Of a stretch of DNA of 18,855 bases, positions 1 to 9,502 are shown one piece after another. The notes under the pieces were generated by a model, which was not told the origin of the DNA, ran no database searches, and worked only from the letters and a program-made list of their open reading frames with translations. Origin of the DNA: Gymnopus androsaceus JB14 (taxonomy: Eukaryota; Basidiomycota; Agaricomycetes; Agaricales; Omphalotaceae); contig ML770024.1 of assembly GCA_009733575.1 (NCBI GenBank), forward strand, positions 5,799 to 24,653. The letters run 5' to 3'. The position numbers and the translations under genes were made by a program. Positions within the stretch are counted from its first letter, which is position 1. Every line of letters begins with the position of its first letter.

Positions 1-650
1 CTTGAACCTGAAATCAACAAAAATGCTGATTATGTCAATTTCATTAGTCTCAGGAGCACTGACGTTAACCAAGGTAAATATTCCAAAACTGACAGTACCG
101 TATATTTGAGGCGCCATCACAAGGTTCTCTGTCGTCCGCGTTCGCCAAAAACATCGCGGCGATGTATGCTTGTGACATGGCGGATCCAAGGTAATCCAAT
201 ATTCGCACGCCCACTATGATTCGGATTTGGCTGATGCCGCATGAGCGAAACTTGTGTGCGTGCGCAATCAAGCTCCGGCTGAAGAAGCTTCTCCTGTGAC
301 AAGCTGACATCCGTTAGTCCTTGCAAACCCATCTTCATGATTTTACTACATAACTACTGCCCGATAGCTACGGAAGTACAATACGCACGCGATTGCAATG
401 CCGTGCGATCATGACAAGGTGAACCGTGCATGGCCCAACCACATTCAAACGATATACATGAGTAACGTTTATCTTCTTCCCGGTACACTGTCACACCATC
501 ACCAACCTAAAGTGTGCAGCATCACGCGGGAAGTACCGACACGTTTGGCCATCCCTATTTGTCGGTTGCTCGCGGTGGACACCAAGGTGGAGCAACAGTC
601 ATCGATCTTCACACCACTTCCAACCGGGTTCGATGAAGACTCTTGCGAGC
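1..650. other. Unassigned region
   Basis: No gene can be supported here. Two overlapping minus-strand open frames (about 65-338) and one plus-strand frame (398-739) exist. None has a recognisable motif, and I could not join them through clear splice sites. The minus-strand frame ending near 65 has a moderately hydrophobic stretch around 150-230 and could be the last exon of a gene, but that is a guess. Confidence 0.4.
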
Positions 651-655
651 ATATA

Positions 656-860
656 TCCATTAGACTTTGGACAAGGCGCTCATTAGAAAGCTACAAGGGA
701 CCCATTAGAATGAGACAGGAACCGGGGAGCTCATTGTAATGAGACAAGGTCCCATTAAAATGAGACTAGGGTCCCATTTAGAAGGGGACAAGGAAGGTGA
801 GCTACGTGCAAACGTGTAACGGACCACGACCGTAAAATACGGGTCCCGTTGTAATGGGCC
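656..860. repeat. Degenerate short direct repeats
   Basis: A motif close to CCCATTARAATGAGACAAGG recurs imperfectly about six times between 656 and 795 (near 657, 680, 700, 733, 750 and 772), with a further relic near 843-860. Spacing is irregular, about 20-30 nt. It is a degenerate minisatellite or the remains of a repetitive element. Nothing coding runs through it convincingly. Confidence 0.6.
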
Positions 861-1182
861 TACATGGTCTCCTGAATACTAAACATGTAGTTCAATCTTA
901 TACGAAACCTGGGAAGATCAAGTAGGATTCAAACAGTTCTAGGTTTCATCATGAGCTCAGGCTAAATAAGGACAAGAAACAGAACTGTAGCGATGTAACA
1001 TTCCGTGCCCATTGCTGATGTGGACACAATGAAAGTATTCACCACAACCCCAATATGAGCATTAAATACTGATACGAAAATGGAATCGAAAACAAAATCT
1101 AGACTTGAAAACCGTACTACAGAGTCCGTGCTACAGAGTCTGCAGCAATATATACAGACAACCTTGGCTTCCCACAATCAAC
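861..1182. other. 3' flank of surface-protein gene, copy 1
   Basis: This non-coding stretch lies downstream of the minus-strand gene that ends at 1183 and probably includes its 3' UTR. A 71-codon minus-strand open frame (962-1177) has no motif and no partner in the second duplication unit, so I do not call it. I see no clear polyadenylation signal. Confidence 0.4.
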
Positions 1183-1968
1183 TCAAAGAGTCGTAAAAAA
1201 ACCAGTGCCAACTGCTGTAAACATAACCATCATCGCCAACATCCTCCCATTGAGCTCAACGGCTGTAATGACCCCGTTATGAGAGCCAGAGCCACTAGAA
1301 TCGGAGCCAGAACTCGTTGGAGCAAATTCCTGAAGAGTCCCAGTGATCGCTTTGCCCGTGGTGGTGGCAATTAAAAACCTGTTGGACTCAACACATTCCC
1401 CACTACCAGAATCAGTGTAGTGGCATGATATCTCATTGCCAATATTGTCCCCTAGCGAGTCAGCATCGTATATCGTCGCCGAAAAAACAAACCCAGAAGC
1501 AGAAGCAACGAGGGTGCCTATATGTCCAACACGAGAAGTCAGGACCATCCTTATATCCACATACAAAGTTGATCCAGAGATTCTACACTCACCGATCGCA
1601 GTTTCTGATGTAGTTAGTGTTGCAGTAGTCGAGGTTCCAGTGCTAATAGTAGCCAATTGTAAAACCTCGCTGTACAAATAGGTTGTCGCAGGGCTATCGC
1701 CACTAGTTTCAGTCCCAACTGGTTTAAGCATGATTGTGTCTGCCACCACCCCATTCAAGTCCGCGTCAGTAGTGAAGGGGAGAGAGCCGAATGCGACATA
1801 TGTAAATTCGCCGGAGGTGGGTACAGCAAATCCTCCTGTTGAAAAACAACAGCACGAGCATCAGAGTCTTCCGAACAGGCTTGAGGTTACACAATACGAA
1901 CCACGAATTGCAAGGCATAAAATCCACGTGCAAAGCCCAATGATAGGTTTAGACTGAAATCCTAGCAT
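1183..1968 (-). CDS. Secreted, GPI-anchor-like surface protein, copy 1
   Basis: I do not recognise the family. The model has three exons: 1968-1902, 1835-1593 and 1517-1183, with introns of 66 and 75 nt, giving 214 aa. The N-terminus (MLGFQSKPIIGLCTWILCLA) looks like a signal peptide. The mature part is rich in Thr, Ser and Gly and has two cysteines about 11 residues apart (SCHY...GEC), possibly a disulfide. A Ser/Gly stretch (SSGSDSSGSGS) then leads to a hydrophobic C-terminal tail (MLAMMVMFTAVGTGFF), the layout of a GPI-anchored fungal surface protein. The model is supported by the duplicate gene at 3550-4240, which keeps the same exon structure and frame. The first donor is uncertain (GTTCGT or GTGGTT). 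The second intron (1518-1592) has length divisible by three and no stop, so an unspliced form would also be open. The start is set by the signal-like sequence and a TATA box about 92 bp upstream. Confidence 0.7.
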
Positions 1969-2059
1969 TTTTGCGTCAAGATGAGATGGGAACTGGAGAC
2001 GTCGAGAAATGAAGGAAAGTTCAGTGACTCTGGGGGAACAACGCCAAAATGTTGAAGGG

Positions 2060-2067
2060 TATTTATA
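2060..2067 (-). promoter_or_regulatory. TATA box, surface-protein gene copy 1
   Basis: TATAAATA on the minus strand, about 92 bp upstream of the ATG at 1968. The same motif in the same context lies upstream of copy 2. Spacing fits a TATA promoter with a short 5' leader. Confidence 0.55.
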
Positions 2068-2779
2068 TTTATTCTGAGCAAGTACAATTTTGAGTGGCAG
2101 AGTAATTCTATCCGAAAGAAATGGTAAAAGTAGGTAGATATTGAGCATTGAATTCTAGTGCATCTTTCAGAACGACGCGCATCGTATGATATATGCGCTT
2201 TCAGGGTGGACTCGGAGAGTGGAAACACAGGATTAAGCTGGCAAATTTAAAGGAATTTACGCTAGGGAAAGGCCGGGGAAGGGCTGTGATGGATTTGAAT
2301 AATAGCACTTAATTGGCAGTAGACTGGGCTGAAAATGCCAATATATGCGCATTTAACTGGACTGTTGGCGATGCGACTGACTACTACGCTGAATCGCTGT
2401 TCTCTGCACGGTTTCGACAATACATAGCTTTGATTGCACTTGTAATGGAAGCCAGCATTAGCCTTTGGGAAAGGTGCTAGAGGCTAGAGCCACTCAACTA
2501 ACATAATTTGCATTTCAAGATCAGTATGCGGAGCCCATCAGAGCTGAAACGCTGAGGTTTCATGTACACAGCTGGTCGCAGTTCACGAACAGCACTGAAG
2601 ACATGCTAAAGACTAACGAAGTTCTTAATCAACGGTTTTTGCGAGAGATAATAGATAACACTGGCAAGTGCCGTTGGGTTCGAGACAATTGTTTAATATT
2701 CAGTTACCCCAGCTCCCGTATTACTCAAGTATTACTACTAGGGTTGTATCAGAGGCTGCAAAGAAGGGAAGCTATAGCA

Positions 2780-3140
2780 GCGGTAGAAGAGGGCCAGTAG
2801 GTACAGGTGCATATACGGTGCGGTAACGGATAGACAGGAGGACCCTGCATAATGCAGCTACTCAAGCGAAGCCAAAACACCGCACCCATAGCCCGGGGTA
2901 GAAGTCTGACAGGCGGACACCATCTGATGCCGCACTATCAGGAGATTCCAGATTCGGATTGGGCGGAGAATTCGAGGAATGGTTTTATACAGGTATGCAA
3001 AATTTTTTGCAACGCTCTACCTTGAGGCTCGAATGAAGGATTATAACGTTGTAAACCGAAAAATCACTTTCTTTCTAGGATTTCCTTTTTTGAGTGAGAG
3101 ATCCACTTGCTGGAGCTCGAGGCTCGGAGTTACTATATGC
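2780..3140. repeat. 361-bp block identical to 5008-5368
   Basis: Read base by base, 2780-3140 and 5008-5368 show no difference, whereas the adjoining parts of the same duplication differ by many substitutions and indels. The block has no convincing gene. Short open frames starting near 2979 and 5207 are shared but have no motif. Confidence 0.9.
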
Positions 3141-3549
3141 TCTGATCATCGTCATCCACAGTGCCGTATCCACCGCCTCCTGGAGTTTCTAGTCTAAATC
3201 AGAGATGAGTTCATATTTGAGAGATCTCGGATCCCGTCTGACTACACACACTCACCAATTCGAATGTGATTCCCAGCCTTCATAGGTGCCTCATTCTTTC
3301 CAGGAGAATTTTATTAAATGTCCCATCATCCAATTTCTTGCAGCCACCAATTCCGACCGCACTTTCCTGGTCCCCCGCCTCGTATACCGTACGGCGGAAT
3401 GACATGCCGTTTGGAGAGGATTGCAACATCAAGCTCGCGCGTGAATTCAATTTCACGGACTTGGTGTTGACTGTCGATACTGTGGAGCTTGAGGCTTGCA
3501 GGTAGGATGGATTGGGCGCGTTGACAGCCGATCACGAATTTCTAGCATC
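3141..3549. other. Spacer between duplication units, coding-like fragment
   Basis: Unique sequence between the two units. A plus-strand frame from about 3320 to 3503 (from FLQPPIPTALSWSP to LTVDTVELEA) has gene-like codon use and ends at a possible splice donor (AG|GTAGGA). I do not recognise it and find no second exon. The opposite strand is also open in one frame (3505 to about 3283). It may be an exon relic of a gene split by the duplication. Confidence 0.3.
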
Positions 3550-4240
3550 TCATACACCGTTATTGGAGCCAGAGCCAGAGCCAGAGCTCGTCGGAGCAGA
3601 TTCCTGAAGAGTCCCAGTGATCGCTTCGCCCGTGGTGGCAAAAGTGAAAAGCGTATTGACCTGTTCACATTCCCCATCGACAGAATTAATATAGTGGCAT
3701 GATATCTCGTCGCCAACATTGTCCCCTTGCGGGTCAACGTCATATAGCGTCGCCGATAGAGCAAACCCAGAAGCAGAAGCAACGAGGGTGCCTGTAAGTC
3801 AAACATAAGAAGTTAGAGACCATACCTATATCCACATACAAAATCGATCCAAAGTTTCTTCACTCACCAAACACACTTTCCGATATAGTTAGTGTTGCAG
3901 TAGTCGAAGTTCCAGTGCTAATGGTGGTCATTTGTTCAACCTCGCTGTACAAGTAGGTTGTCGCAGGGCTATTGCCACTACTTTCAGTCCCAGCTGGTAT
4001 AAGCATGATTGTGTCGGCCACTACCCCATCCGAGCCCGCGTCAACGGTATTGAGGGGGAGAACTGAGCCGAATCCGACATATGTGAATTCGCTGGAGGTG
4101 GGTACAGCAAAGCCTCCTGTTGAGAAACGACAGCACGAGCATCAGAGTCATTCAGAAAAGCTTGAGGTCGCACAATACGAACCACGAATTGAAATCCACA
4201 CGCAGAGCCCAATGAGAGGTTTAGACTGAAATCTAAGCAT
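3550..4240 (-). CDS. Secreted surface protein, copy 2, lacking the anchor tail
   Basis: Duplicate of the gene at 1183-1968, same three-exon structure: 4240-4183, 4116-3868, 3791-3550, introns 66 and 76 nt, giving 182 aa. The signal-like N-terminus is shorter than in copy 1 because nine bases are missing, which weakens its hydrophobic core. The Thr/Ser-rich body and the cysteine pair (SCHY...GEC) are conserved. After SGSGSGSNNGV a TGA stops the protein, so the hydrophobic GPI-like tail of copy 1 is absent; this coincides with the duplication breakpoint. Here the second intron contains in-frame stops and has length not divisible by three, so it must be spliced, which confirms the intron position in both copies. 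It could be a freely secreted paralogue or an early pseudogene; the frame is otherwise intact. Confidence 0.65.
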
Positions 4241-5368
4241 TTTTGCGTCAAGATGGGGAGTGGAGATGTCGAGAAATGAAGGAAAGTTCAGTGACTCTGG
4301 GGGAACAACGCCAGAATGTTTAAGGGTATTTATATTTATTCTGAGCAAGTACAAATTTGAGTGGCAGAGTAATTCTATCCGAAAGAAATGGTAAAAGTTG
4401 GTAGATATTGAGTATTGAATTCTAGTGCATCTTTCAGAACGACGCGCATCGTATGATATATGCGCTTTCAGGGTGGACTCGGAGAGTGGAAACACAGGAT
4501 TAAACTGGCAAATTTAAAGGAATTTACGCTGGGGAAAGGCCGGGGAAGGGCTGTGATGGATTTGAATAATAGCACTCAATTGGCAGTAGAGTGGGCTGAA
4601 AATGCCAATATATGCGCATTTAACTGGACTGTTGGCGATGCGACTGACTACTACGCTGAATCGATGATCTCTGCACGGTTTCGACAATACATAGCTTCGA
4701 TTGCACTTGTAATGGAAGCCAGCATTAGCCTTCGGGAAAGGTGCTAGAGCCACTCAACTAACATGATTTGCATTTCAAGATCAGTATGCGGAACCCATCA
4801 GAGATTCCATGTACAAAGCTGGCCGCAGTTCACGAGCAATGCTGAAGACATGCTAAAGACTTACTAAGTCCTTAACCGACGGCTTCTGCGAGAGATAATA
4901 AATAACACTGGCAAGTCCCATTGGGTTCGAGACAATCAATTAATATTCAGTTACCCCAGCTCCCGTAGGGTTGTATCAGAGGCTGTAAAGAAGGGGAGCC
5001 TATGGCGGCGGTAGAAGAGGGCCAGTAGGTACAGGTGCATATACGGTGCGGTAACGGATAGACAGGAGGACCCTGCATAATGCAGCTACTCAAGCGAAGC
5101 CAAAACACCGCACCCATAGCCCGGGGTAGAAGTCTGACAGGCGGACACCATCTGATGCCGCACTATCAGGAGATTCCAGATTCGGATTGGGCGGAGAATT
5201 CGAGGAATGGTTTTATACAGGTATGCAAAATTTTTTGCAACGCTCTACCTTGAGGCTCGAATGAAGGATTATAACGTTGTAAACCGAAAAATCACTTTCT
5301 TTCTAGGATTTCCTTTTTTGAGTGAGAGATCCACTTGCTGGAGCTCGAGGCTCGGAGTTACTATATGC
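3555..5368. repeat. Tandem duplication, unit 2 (~1.8 kb)
   Basis: Direct repeat of 1275-3140. The left edge falls inside the C-terminal coding region of the surface-protein gene. The right edge is sharp: after TACTATATGC (ending at 3140 and 5368) the sequences diverge completely. The non-coding part 4335-5007 carries several small deletions relative to unit 1. Confidence 0.9.
4327..4334 (-). promoter_or_regulatory. TATA box, surface-protein gene copy 2
   Basis: TATAAATA on the minus strand about 87 bp upstream of the ATG at 4240, in sequence matching the promoter of copy 1. Confidence 0.5.
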
Positions 5369-6313
5369 AAGAGAGAGATCAAAGGGTAGATTATGGAGAT
5401 AATTAGAGTATGGATGGTGTCGAGTGGTTGAGAAGGAATTCAGGCTAGCCATAGTCCGTTTTTGAGTATTTTGGAGGACTCAGGAGCGAAGGTATATTTT
5501 GAGGGTTTGGGTTGGTAATTACTTCAATGGTTGGGTTGGGTGGAGATAAATAGTAGTGCCAGAAAGAAATAAAAATCACAGCTCAATGTTTTATACCGCG
5601 GCGCTGAGACGAACTGATCCTCTGAAGCAGAAAAGGGTCAGTAGTGCGCTCGCAGGAATATATCAATAGTTGTTGCCGCTGCGAGGAGTCCGCTCGATAC
5701 TACCATGGATGATGTTGGAGAGCACGATAACATCCCTGGTGGCGAACCGAAAAAACCTCGCTCATTACTTCTGGAGAAGTTGTCAGATAGGAGAAACTAG
5801 CGTCTTCTGCCAATCCGTGATGTTCAACAGCTGAGCCTATGCTGTTCGGCTTCCGGCAATAGAGCAATGGCAGCTTCGCACTTTTGAGGTTCATTCCTGG
5901 CACGTTCTGCATGTGCGTAGGGCTCATGCTCGGAAATCGAATATTCGCCGGGATGTTATTGGCTTTGAGATCGTTGTAGTAAAGCGTACTAGCGTAGACC
6001 AATACGAGACATCGTCAAGTATGCTGGGCTCGGAAGCGCCTAGTAGGGAGTGGCAAGTAGAGCAGCGTCGAAGGGATTCAGACATGGGCTTTGTCGGAGC
6101 TGCCCACCACCCGGAGCCAAAAACTGTCACAGTATATGGCAATGCAGACCAGTGACTGTTCTTCATAGCCTGAGGCATTTGTATCATACACCTTCCTTAG
6201 TAAGGATTTCCCGCAGTAAAGCGTATTGTGTGGGAGATATTGAATGGAGGGCTAAGTTTGGATGGTCGAGAGGAAAAAGGAAAAAAAAACAAATATGGCT
6301 GAGAACAATGTAG
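5369..6313. other. Unassigned region with overlapping minus-strand frames
   Basis: Two minus-strand open frames overlap at 5924-6187 and 5700-6002 and could represent one frameshifted or spliced gene: the first reads from ALPYTVTVFGSGWW to DDVSYWST, the second from VYASTLYYNDLKANN to TTSPEVMSEVF. I do not recognise either and see no clear intron between them. The rest (5369-5690, 6190-6313) shows nothing beyond a purine run near 6270-6290. Confidence 0.25.
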
Positions 6314-6405
6314 TGGGGATACCGCGGATCGAACGGGGACCTTCAGAAGTGCCAGTTGAATGCTCTAACTTCAGTCTGCTGCTCTCCCAGCTGAGCTATA
6401 CCCCC
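6314..6405 (-). tRNA. tRNA-Phe (GAA) with 20-nt intron
   Basis: On the minus strand the sequence folds as a tRNA: acceptor stem GGGGGTA/TATCCCC (6399-6405 with 6315-6321), D arm GCTC...GAGC, anticodon loop CTGAAG with anticodon GAA, T loop TTCGATC and A as discriminator base (6314). An intron of about 20 nt (6349-6368) sits one base 3' of the anticodon, the canonical position, and contains TTC, which can pair with the anticodon. The anticodon stem has one mismatch (G27-A43) and the T stem one (C-C). It could therefore be a slightly degraded copy, but all identity features are present. The A and B boxes of an internal Pol III promoter correspond to the D and T arms. Confidence 0.85.
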
Positions 6406-6898
6406 AGTAATGTATTGGAGTTCAAACTACCACACCATTTACCCCATTCGCATTGCTTCCCAACCCAGGCAAGCCCGCCGCCTTCAAATCCTGCTCCACC
6501 TCAAGAATTCATGAATTGACCTTTAAGGTTGTCCCAAATTTTGAGGACATGTTCTAGGAAAAAAGATAGTGGGCATTTCAGCAAGCGACCATGAGGCTTA
6601 CCCTGCAACTTTCCACTCTTCTTCACATCAAGCTTGACTGGAACATAAAAGCTAGCGTGTTTTCGTGCACTCGTGTCAGACGAGGCTCGGTTTTCGGTGG
6701 CCTTTTGGGATTCCTCCAACGGGACTGGGCATATGGAGGACGTGATCAGATTTGAAGGAAAGCAGAAGAACGGAGGAATAGCCCTACCTCCATGTGGACA
6801 AAGCCCGGCCCCGAAACTCGCGCCTCTCAGTTAGAGTCCATCGTTCCGACCGCCATATACTCCATATATTATACCCATGAGCTCGGTTGAAGGGTTGC
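6406..6898. other. Unassigned region
   Basis: A 72-codon minus-strand frame (6501-6719) contains KHASFYVPVKLDVKKSGKLQ, which looks protein-like, but it starts at TTG and I recognise no family. I see nothing else here. Confidence 0.3.
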
Positions 6899-7303
6899 GG
6901 TGATAGTACTACAAAGAGTCCGAAGAAACTGGCAACGATCCCCCCCTACGTCCCATCTTCCACTAAAGATCAAAAAATCCGTCAAGGGTAGACCGGAGGC
7001 TTTCGATTTTGCGATGAGGACGCAAAAGATGGAGGGATCAATGTGGTCTTCGGAGATGCTCCCGATCAAGAGAAAGTTGCCCATATCGCACTTGTAAGCA
7101 CGTAACTGAGTTTAAGATGTTTACTAGGAAGATGGAAAGAACAGGAGGAGGAAGCCCGTACGTTTTATGCCATGCAACAACGTTGAACGGAGCGTGAGAG
7201 CAGGTGCGAAGCTGGCCGCAAGCCCTATGTATTGAAGCAGAATAATATCGATATGGTTGATTTCAGCTCCGTCTTCACATACTGCAGAGATCTTGTTCTG
7301 CAT
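6899..7303 (+). pseudogene. Possible decayed gene fragment, function unknown
   Basis: Two plus-strand stretches look coding although each is broken by one stop. The first runs 6899-7093 with TAG at 6989-6991 and includes DAKDGGINVVFGDAPDQEKV. It ends at a splice-donor-like GTAAGC. The second runs from about 7130 to 7303 with TGA at 7184-7186 and includes RWKEQEEEARTFYAMQQR. A 35-nt intron between them is conceivable but the phases do not match, so a base may be lost. Composition and charge pattern suggest two exons of a former gene. I cannot name the family, and chance open frames remain possible. Confidence 0.25.
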
Positions 7304-8391
7304 TGAAATCATCGAAGCAGAACGTAAGGCATACTATATCTTGACTGCTGCTCTCATTGGATAAGTAGGATGAAGCCTCGGAAGATTCAGCATTGGTCGT
7401 TGGACAGTTGATTCGGAGGAGGGCGGAGGTTGGTCTTGGAACAGATTGAGATGGTGACACGTTCGTTCACTCAGGGAATTAGGAATGCATGTCGAGTAGC
7501 ATGCACTACACCGTGCATTGAAATCAAGGAATCGTCCCAGACGAGAAGCCAAGCCTATGATAACAAGTCACATTAGTATATAAATTATGCAGAAACTTGA
7601 ATCGACGCACTTCAGCTTCAGCAATCTGCCTAGTCTATCGCAGTAGGCTTTAAAACATTAAGGAGGCGGAGGCTGAAAGGCTTGATATAACCAGATGAGA
7701 AAATTAGTCCCTTCCTGTTCCAGTCAACGGTACAGCTACAAATCTGGTGGATAATTGGGTTGTGGCCGAGTAGCGAGTTTGTTGGTAGGAAGAAGGAAGA
7801 TCCATTCAGCAATCTGATCAGAGTTCATTCTGCAATGTTTGTTTGTAGGACAAGTGCATAGTGGGTGGAACAGATGATGAGGATTTAAATCAAGCGGGTT
7901 TGGCTGGCGCCTATCGCAGTACCGTCATCTATCCAACTCTATCCCACGGAGCATTCTGCTCAAAACTAGGCTCTCGGAAATGATTTTTGCTAGTACAATG
8001 CCCATTTCTTCTCTCAGACATCCGCGCCCAGTGCTTAACCTCGCCTCCACGGACAAGCTCAAACACAGTAAATGGAAAGAAGAGAAGAGAATCCACCTAA
8101 TAACGCGTGTACAGTCAGGGAAAGGCTGTAAACAGCAGCTCTTTTTCCTTCTCACCGCCGTTCGATGAAATAGTAGTCAAAATCGTTGAATTTTAACGCA
8201 ACCGATGCTTGATGCTATACCTCGCCTTCCTATCATCATTAAATAGTGCCTCGCTTTTGGACTGCTTCCCACTGCAACTAATTGGGCACTACCGCCTGCT
8301 CCTCCCTGTTACCATTGGCAGACTATTTTGCTGACCTCCATCGTCTCCGCCTATTAAAACCGGCTTGAGCCCTCAGCCGACGTATAGCTTA
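7304..8391. other. Unassigned region left of the transposon
   Basis: Several short minus-strand frames (7275-7552, 7630-7812, 7925-8155) and small coding-like pieces exist, such as EAEVRRFKFLHNLY near 7570-7620. None can be joined into a gene with confidence. A TATTAAAA box on the plus strand (8352-8359) lies just left of the transposon insertion point and may belong to whatever was transcribed to the right before insertion. Confidence 0.3.
8389..8391. repeat. Target-site duplication TTA (left)
   Basis: TTA directly abuts the left terminal repeat and is repeated at 13132-13134 beyond the right one. A 3-bp TTA/TAA duplication is the hallmark of PIF/Harbinger elements. Confidence 0.85.
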
Positions 8392-8423
8392 GAGTCTGTT
8401 CGGCAACAAGAAGCCAGCTTCTG
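8392..8423 (+). repeat. Left terminal inverted repeat
   Basis: Begins GAGTCTGTTCGGCAACAAGA and matches the reverse complement of 13100-13131 at 31 of 32 positions; the second base differs. It contains a small palindrome (AGAAGCCAGCTTCT) that could form a hairpin. Confidence 0.93.
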
Positions 8424-8429
8424 GCAGGC

Positions 8430-8750
8430 ATTATTGCTGTTTTCATAAAAGTTTGCCGCCCTCGACATTTCACTCTCACGGACTTTTTGCATGCTCCGAG
8501 CCTTCAACACTTTTTGGTCATATCTCAGTAGATACTGTAGCTATTACCTTCTAATATAGCGCATCACAGTTGTCTAGTCAAGCTTAAGGTGCAACACTAA
8601 AAACATCAAAGATCCAAGCACATTTATTTTTTGCCATAAATTGCAATACCGTTTGAACATTCCAGTTATCACAGCATAATAAATTTATTTGGAAGCATTC
8701 TGAGTAGTAGAATACATCCGATAGACTACAGTACAGATGCAAATGCACTT
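8430..8750 (+). repeat. Internal inverted repeat, left arm (~321 bp)
   Basis: Nearly the exact reverse complement of 9503-9822, with about a dozen differences by eye and one 1-nt indel. It begins six bases inside the left terminal repeat (ATTATTGCTG). Most differences fall where one arm has CA and the other TG or CG, pointing to decay of former CG dinucleotides. The arm has no gene. Confidence 0.93.
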
Positions 8751-8838
8751 TAGAGACACATGAAACAACATTCCGTTCACAGTTGGCATGTTGAACTCGC
8801 TTGCTCTTGTGATAACAACATCCATGACCAAACCATTA

Positions 8839-9420
8839 TCAGAACAGCTTTGTACCTCGTTTGGTGCTGCCTTTCTTCTTGGGTTTGAGTCTTATTACTA
8901 GCGGAGCTAACACCTTTGTCTTTTGGACTTTAGAAACTACTTTGTCTGAGTCGCTATCCTCATCCAGGTCACCGTCCTCATCATCTTCATCTTCACTGTC
9001 TTCACCTTTGCCATCTTCACCTTCATCATCTTTATCTTTGCTATCTTCACCTTCACTATCTTCACCTTCACCCTCTTCATCATCTGAATCAATCTCTGGC
9101 TTGTCAAGGAAAGCGGTGGAACTGGCTTTGAAACCCATCAGACGCATTGCAGCTTGCATCTCGTGTTTGCTTGATTTTGCCATTTCAGCTGGTGGTGTAA
9201 TGTCAGGGCTTGGGCTTCTATTTCGACTTGGTTCAGGGGATCTGGAAGACTGAGGGAAAGAAAGAGAAGGTGACACGGAATCTGGTGTAGCTATGAAATT
9301 TGGATGAGTTCTTCAAGGATTCAACTTTGAAAGAAGGCTATGGAACTCACCAAGATCTTCCTTCTTGTTTTTCTGTCTCTTGTTTGCTTCCTTCTGAGCA
9401 AGTTGTTGTGCATTCATCAT
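8839..9420 (-). CDS. Acidic low-complexity protein carried by the transposon
   Basis: Two exons, 9420-9351 and 9290-8839, joined across a 60-nt intron (GTGAGT...ATAG), giving 173 aa. The N-terminal exon is basic and Gln/Lys-rich (MMNAQQLAQKEANKRQKNKK). Next come a Ser/Pro stretch, a short helical-looking part (KHEMQAAMRLMGFKASS), about 48 residues that are almost all Asp, Glu, Ser, Gly and Lys, and a basic tail (RLKPKKKGSTKRGTK). No domain is recognised. The acidic part is encoded by imperfect 12-15 bp repeats (about 8980-9080). I chose the minus strand because the frame continues cleanly through the intron into a good start; the Ser-rich plus-strand frame over the same bases looks like its shadow. 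The gene is enclosed by the ~320-bp inverted repeats, so it may be a captured host gene or an accessory gene of the element. A chaperone-like or DNA-mimic role would be speculation. Confidence 0.6.
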
Positions 9421-9502
9421 TTTAGACTCAAGGACTCACAAAAGTAAGCAAGCAATGCGGGCACTTTACTGGACCTCCATCACAAGTTCAGTGACCTTAT
9501 TC

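Larger units (their letters stand above)
1275..3140. repeat. Tandem duplication, unit 1 (~1.87 kb)
   Basis: This unit repeats in direct orientation at about 3555-5368, offset about 2.2-2.3 kb. It covers most of the surface-protein gene, its promoter and about 1.1 kb of non-coding flank. Similarity is patchy with many small indels up to about 2779, then becomes exact from 2780 to 3140. The flank 2080-2779 looks non-coding: the frame open in unit 2 (4460-4747) is broken by TAA here near 2309. Confidence 0.9.

Noticed and set aside
2780..3140. Long terminal repeats of a retrotransposon (361-bp identical pair)
   Set aside because: No TG...CA ends, no primer-binding site and no reverse transcriptase or integrase between the copies; the wider sequence around both is also duplicated.
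3453..3806. 117-codon minus-strand frame
   Set aside because: It is an out-of-frame reading over the third exon of surface-protein copy 2; the frame matching copy 1 is the coding one.
4460..4747. 95-codon plus-strand frame in unit 2 of the duplication
   Set aside because: The matching sequence in unit 1 has an in-frame TAA (near 2309), no motif is seen, and it lies upstream of the minus-strand promoter.
8352..8391. Transposon splitting a host promoter from its gene
   Set aside because: A TATTAAAA box left of the insertion and a pyrimidine-rich leader right of it are suggestive, but no gene of useful length follows, so it is not reported as a finding.
8861..9253. Ser-rich plus-strand open frame of 130 codons
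   Set aside because: It is antisense to the acidic-protein exon; Ser runs are the complement of the Asp/Glu codons. The minus strand has a spliced first exon and a good start.
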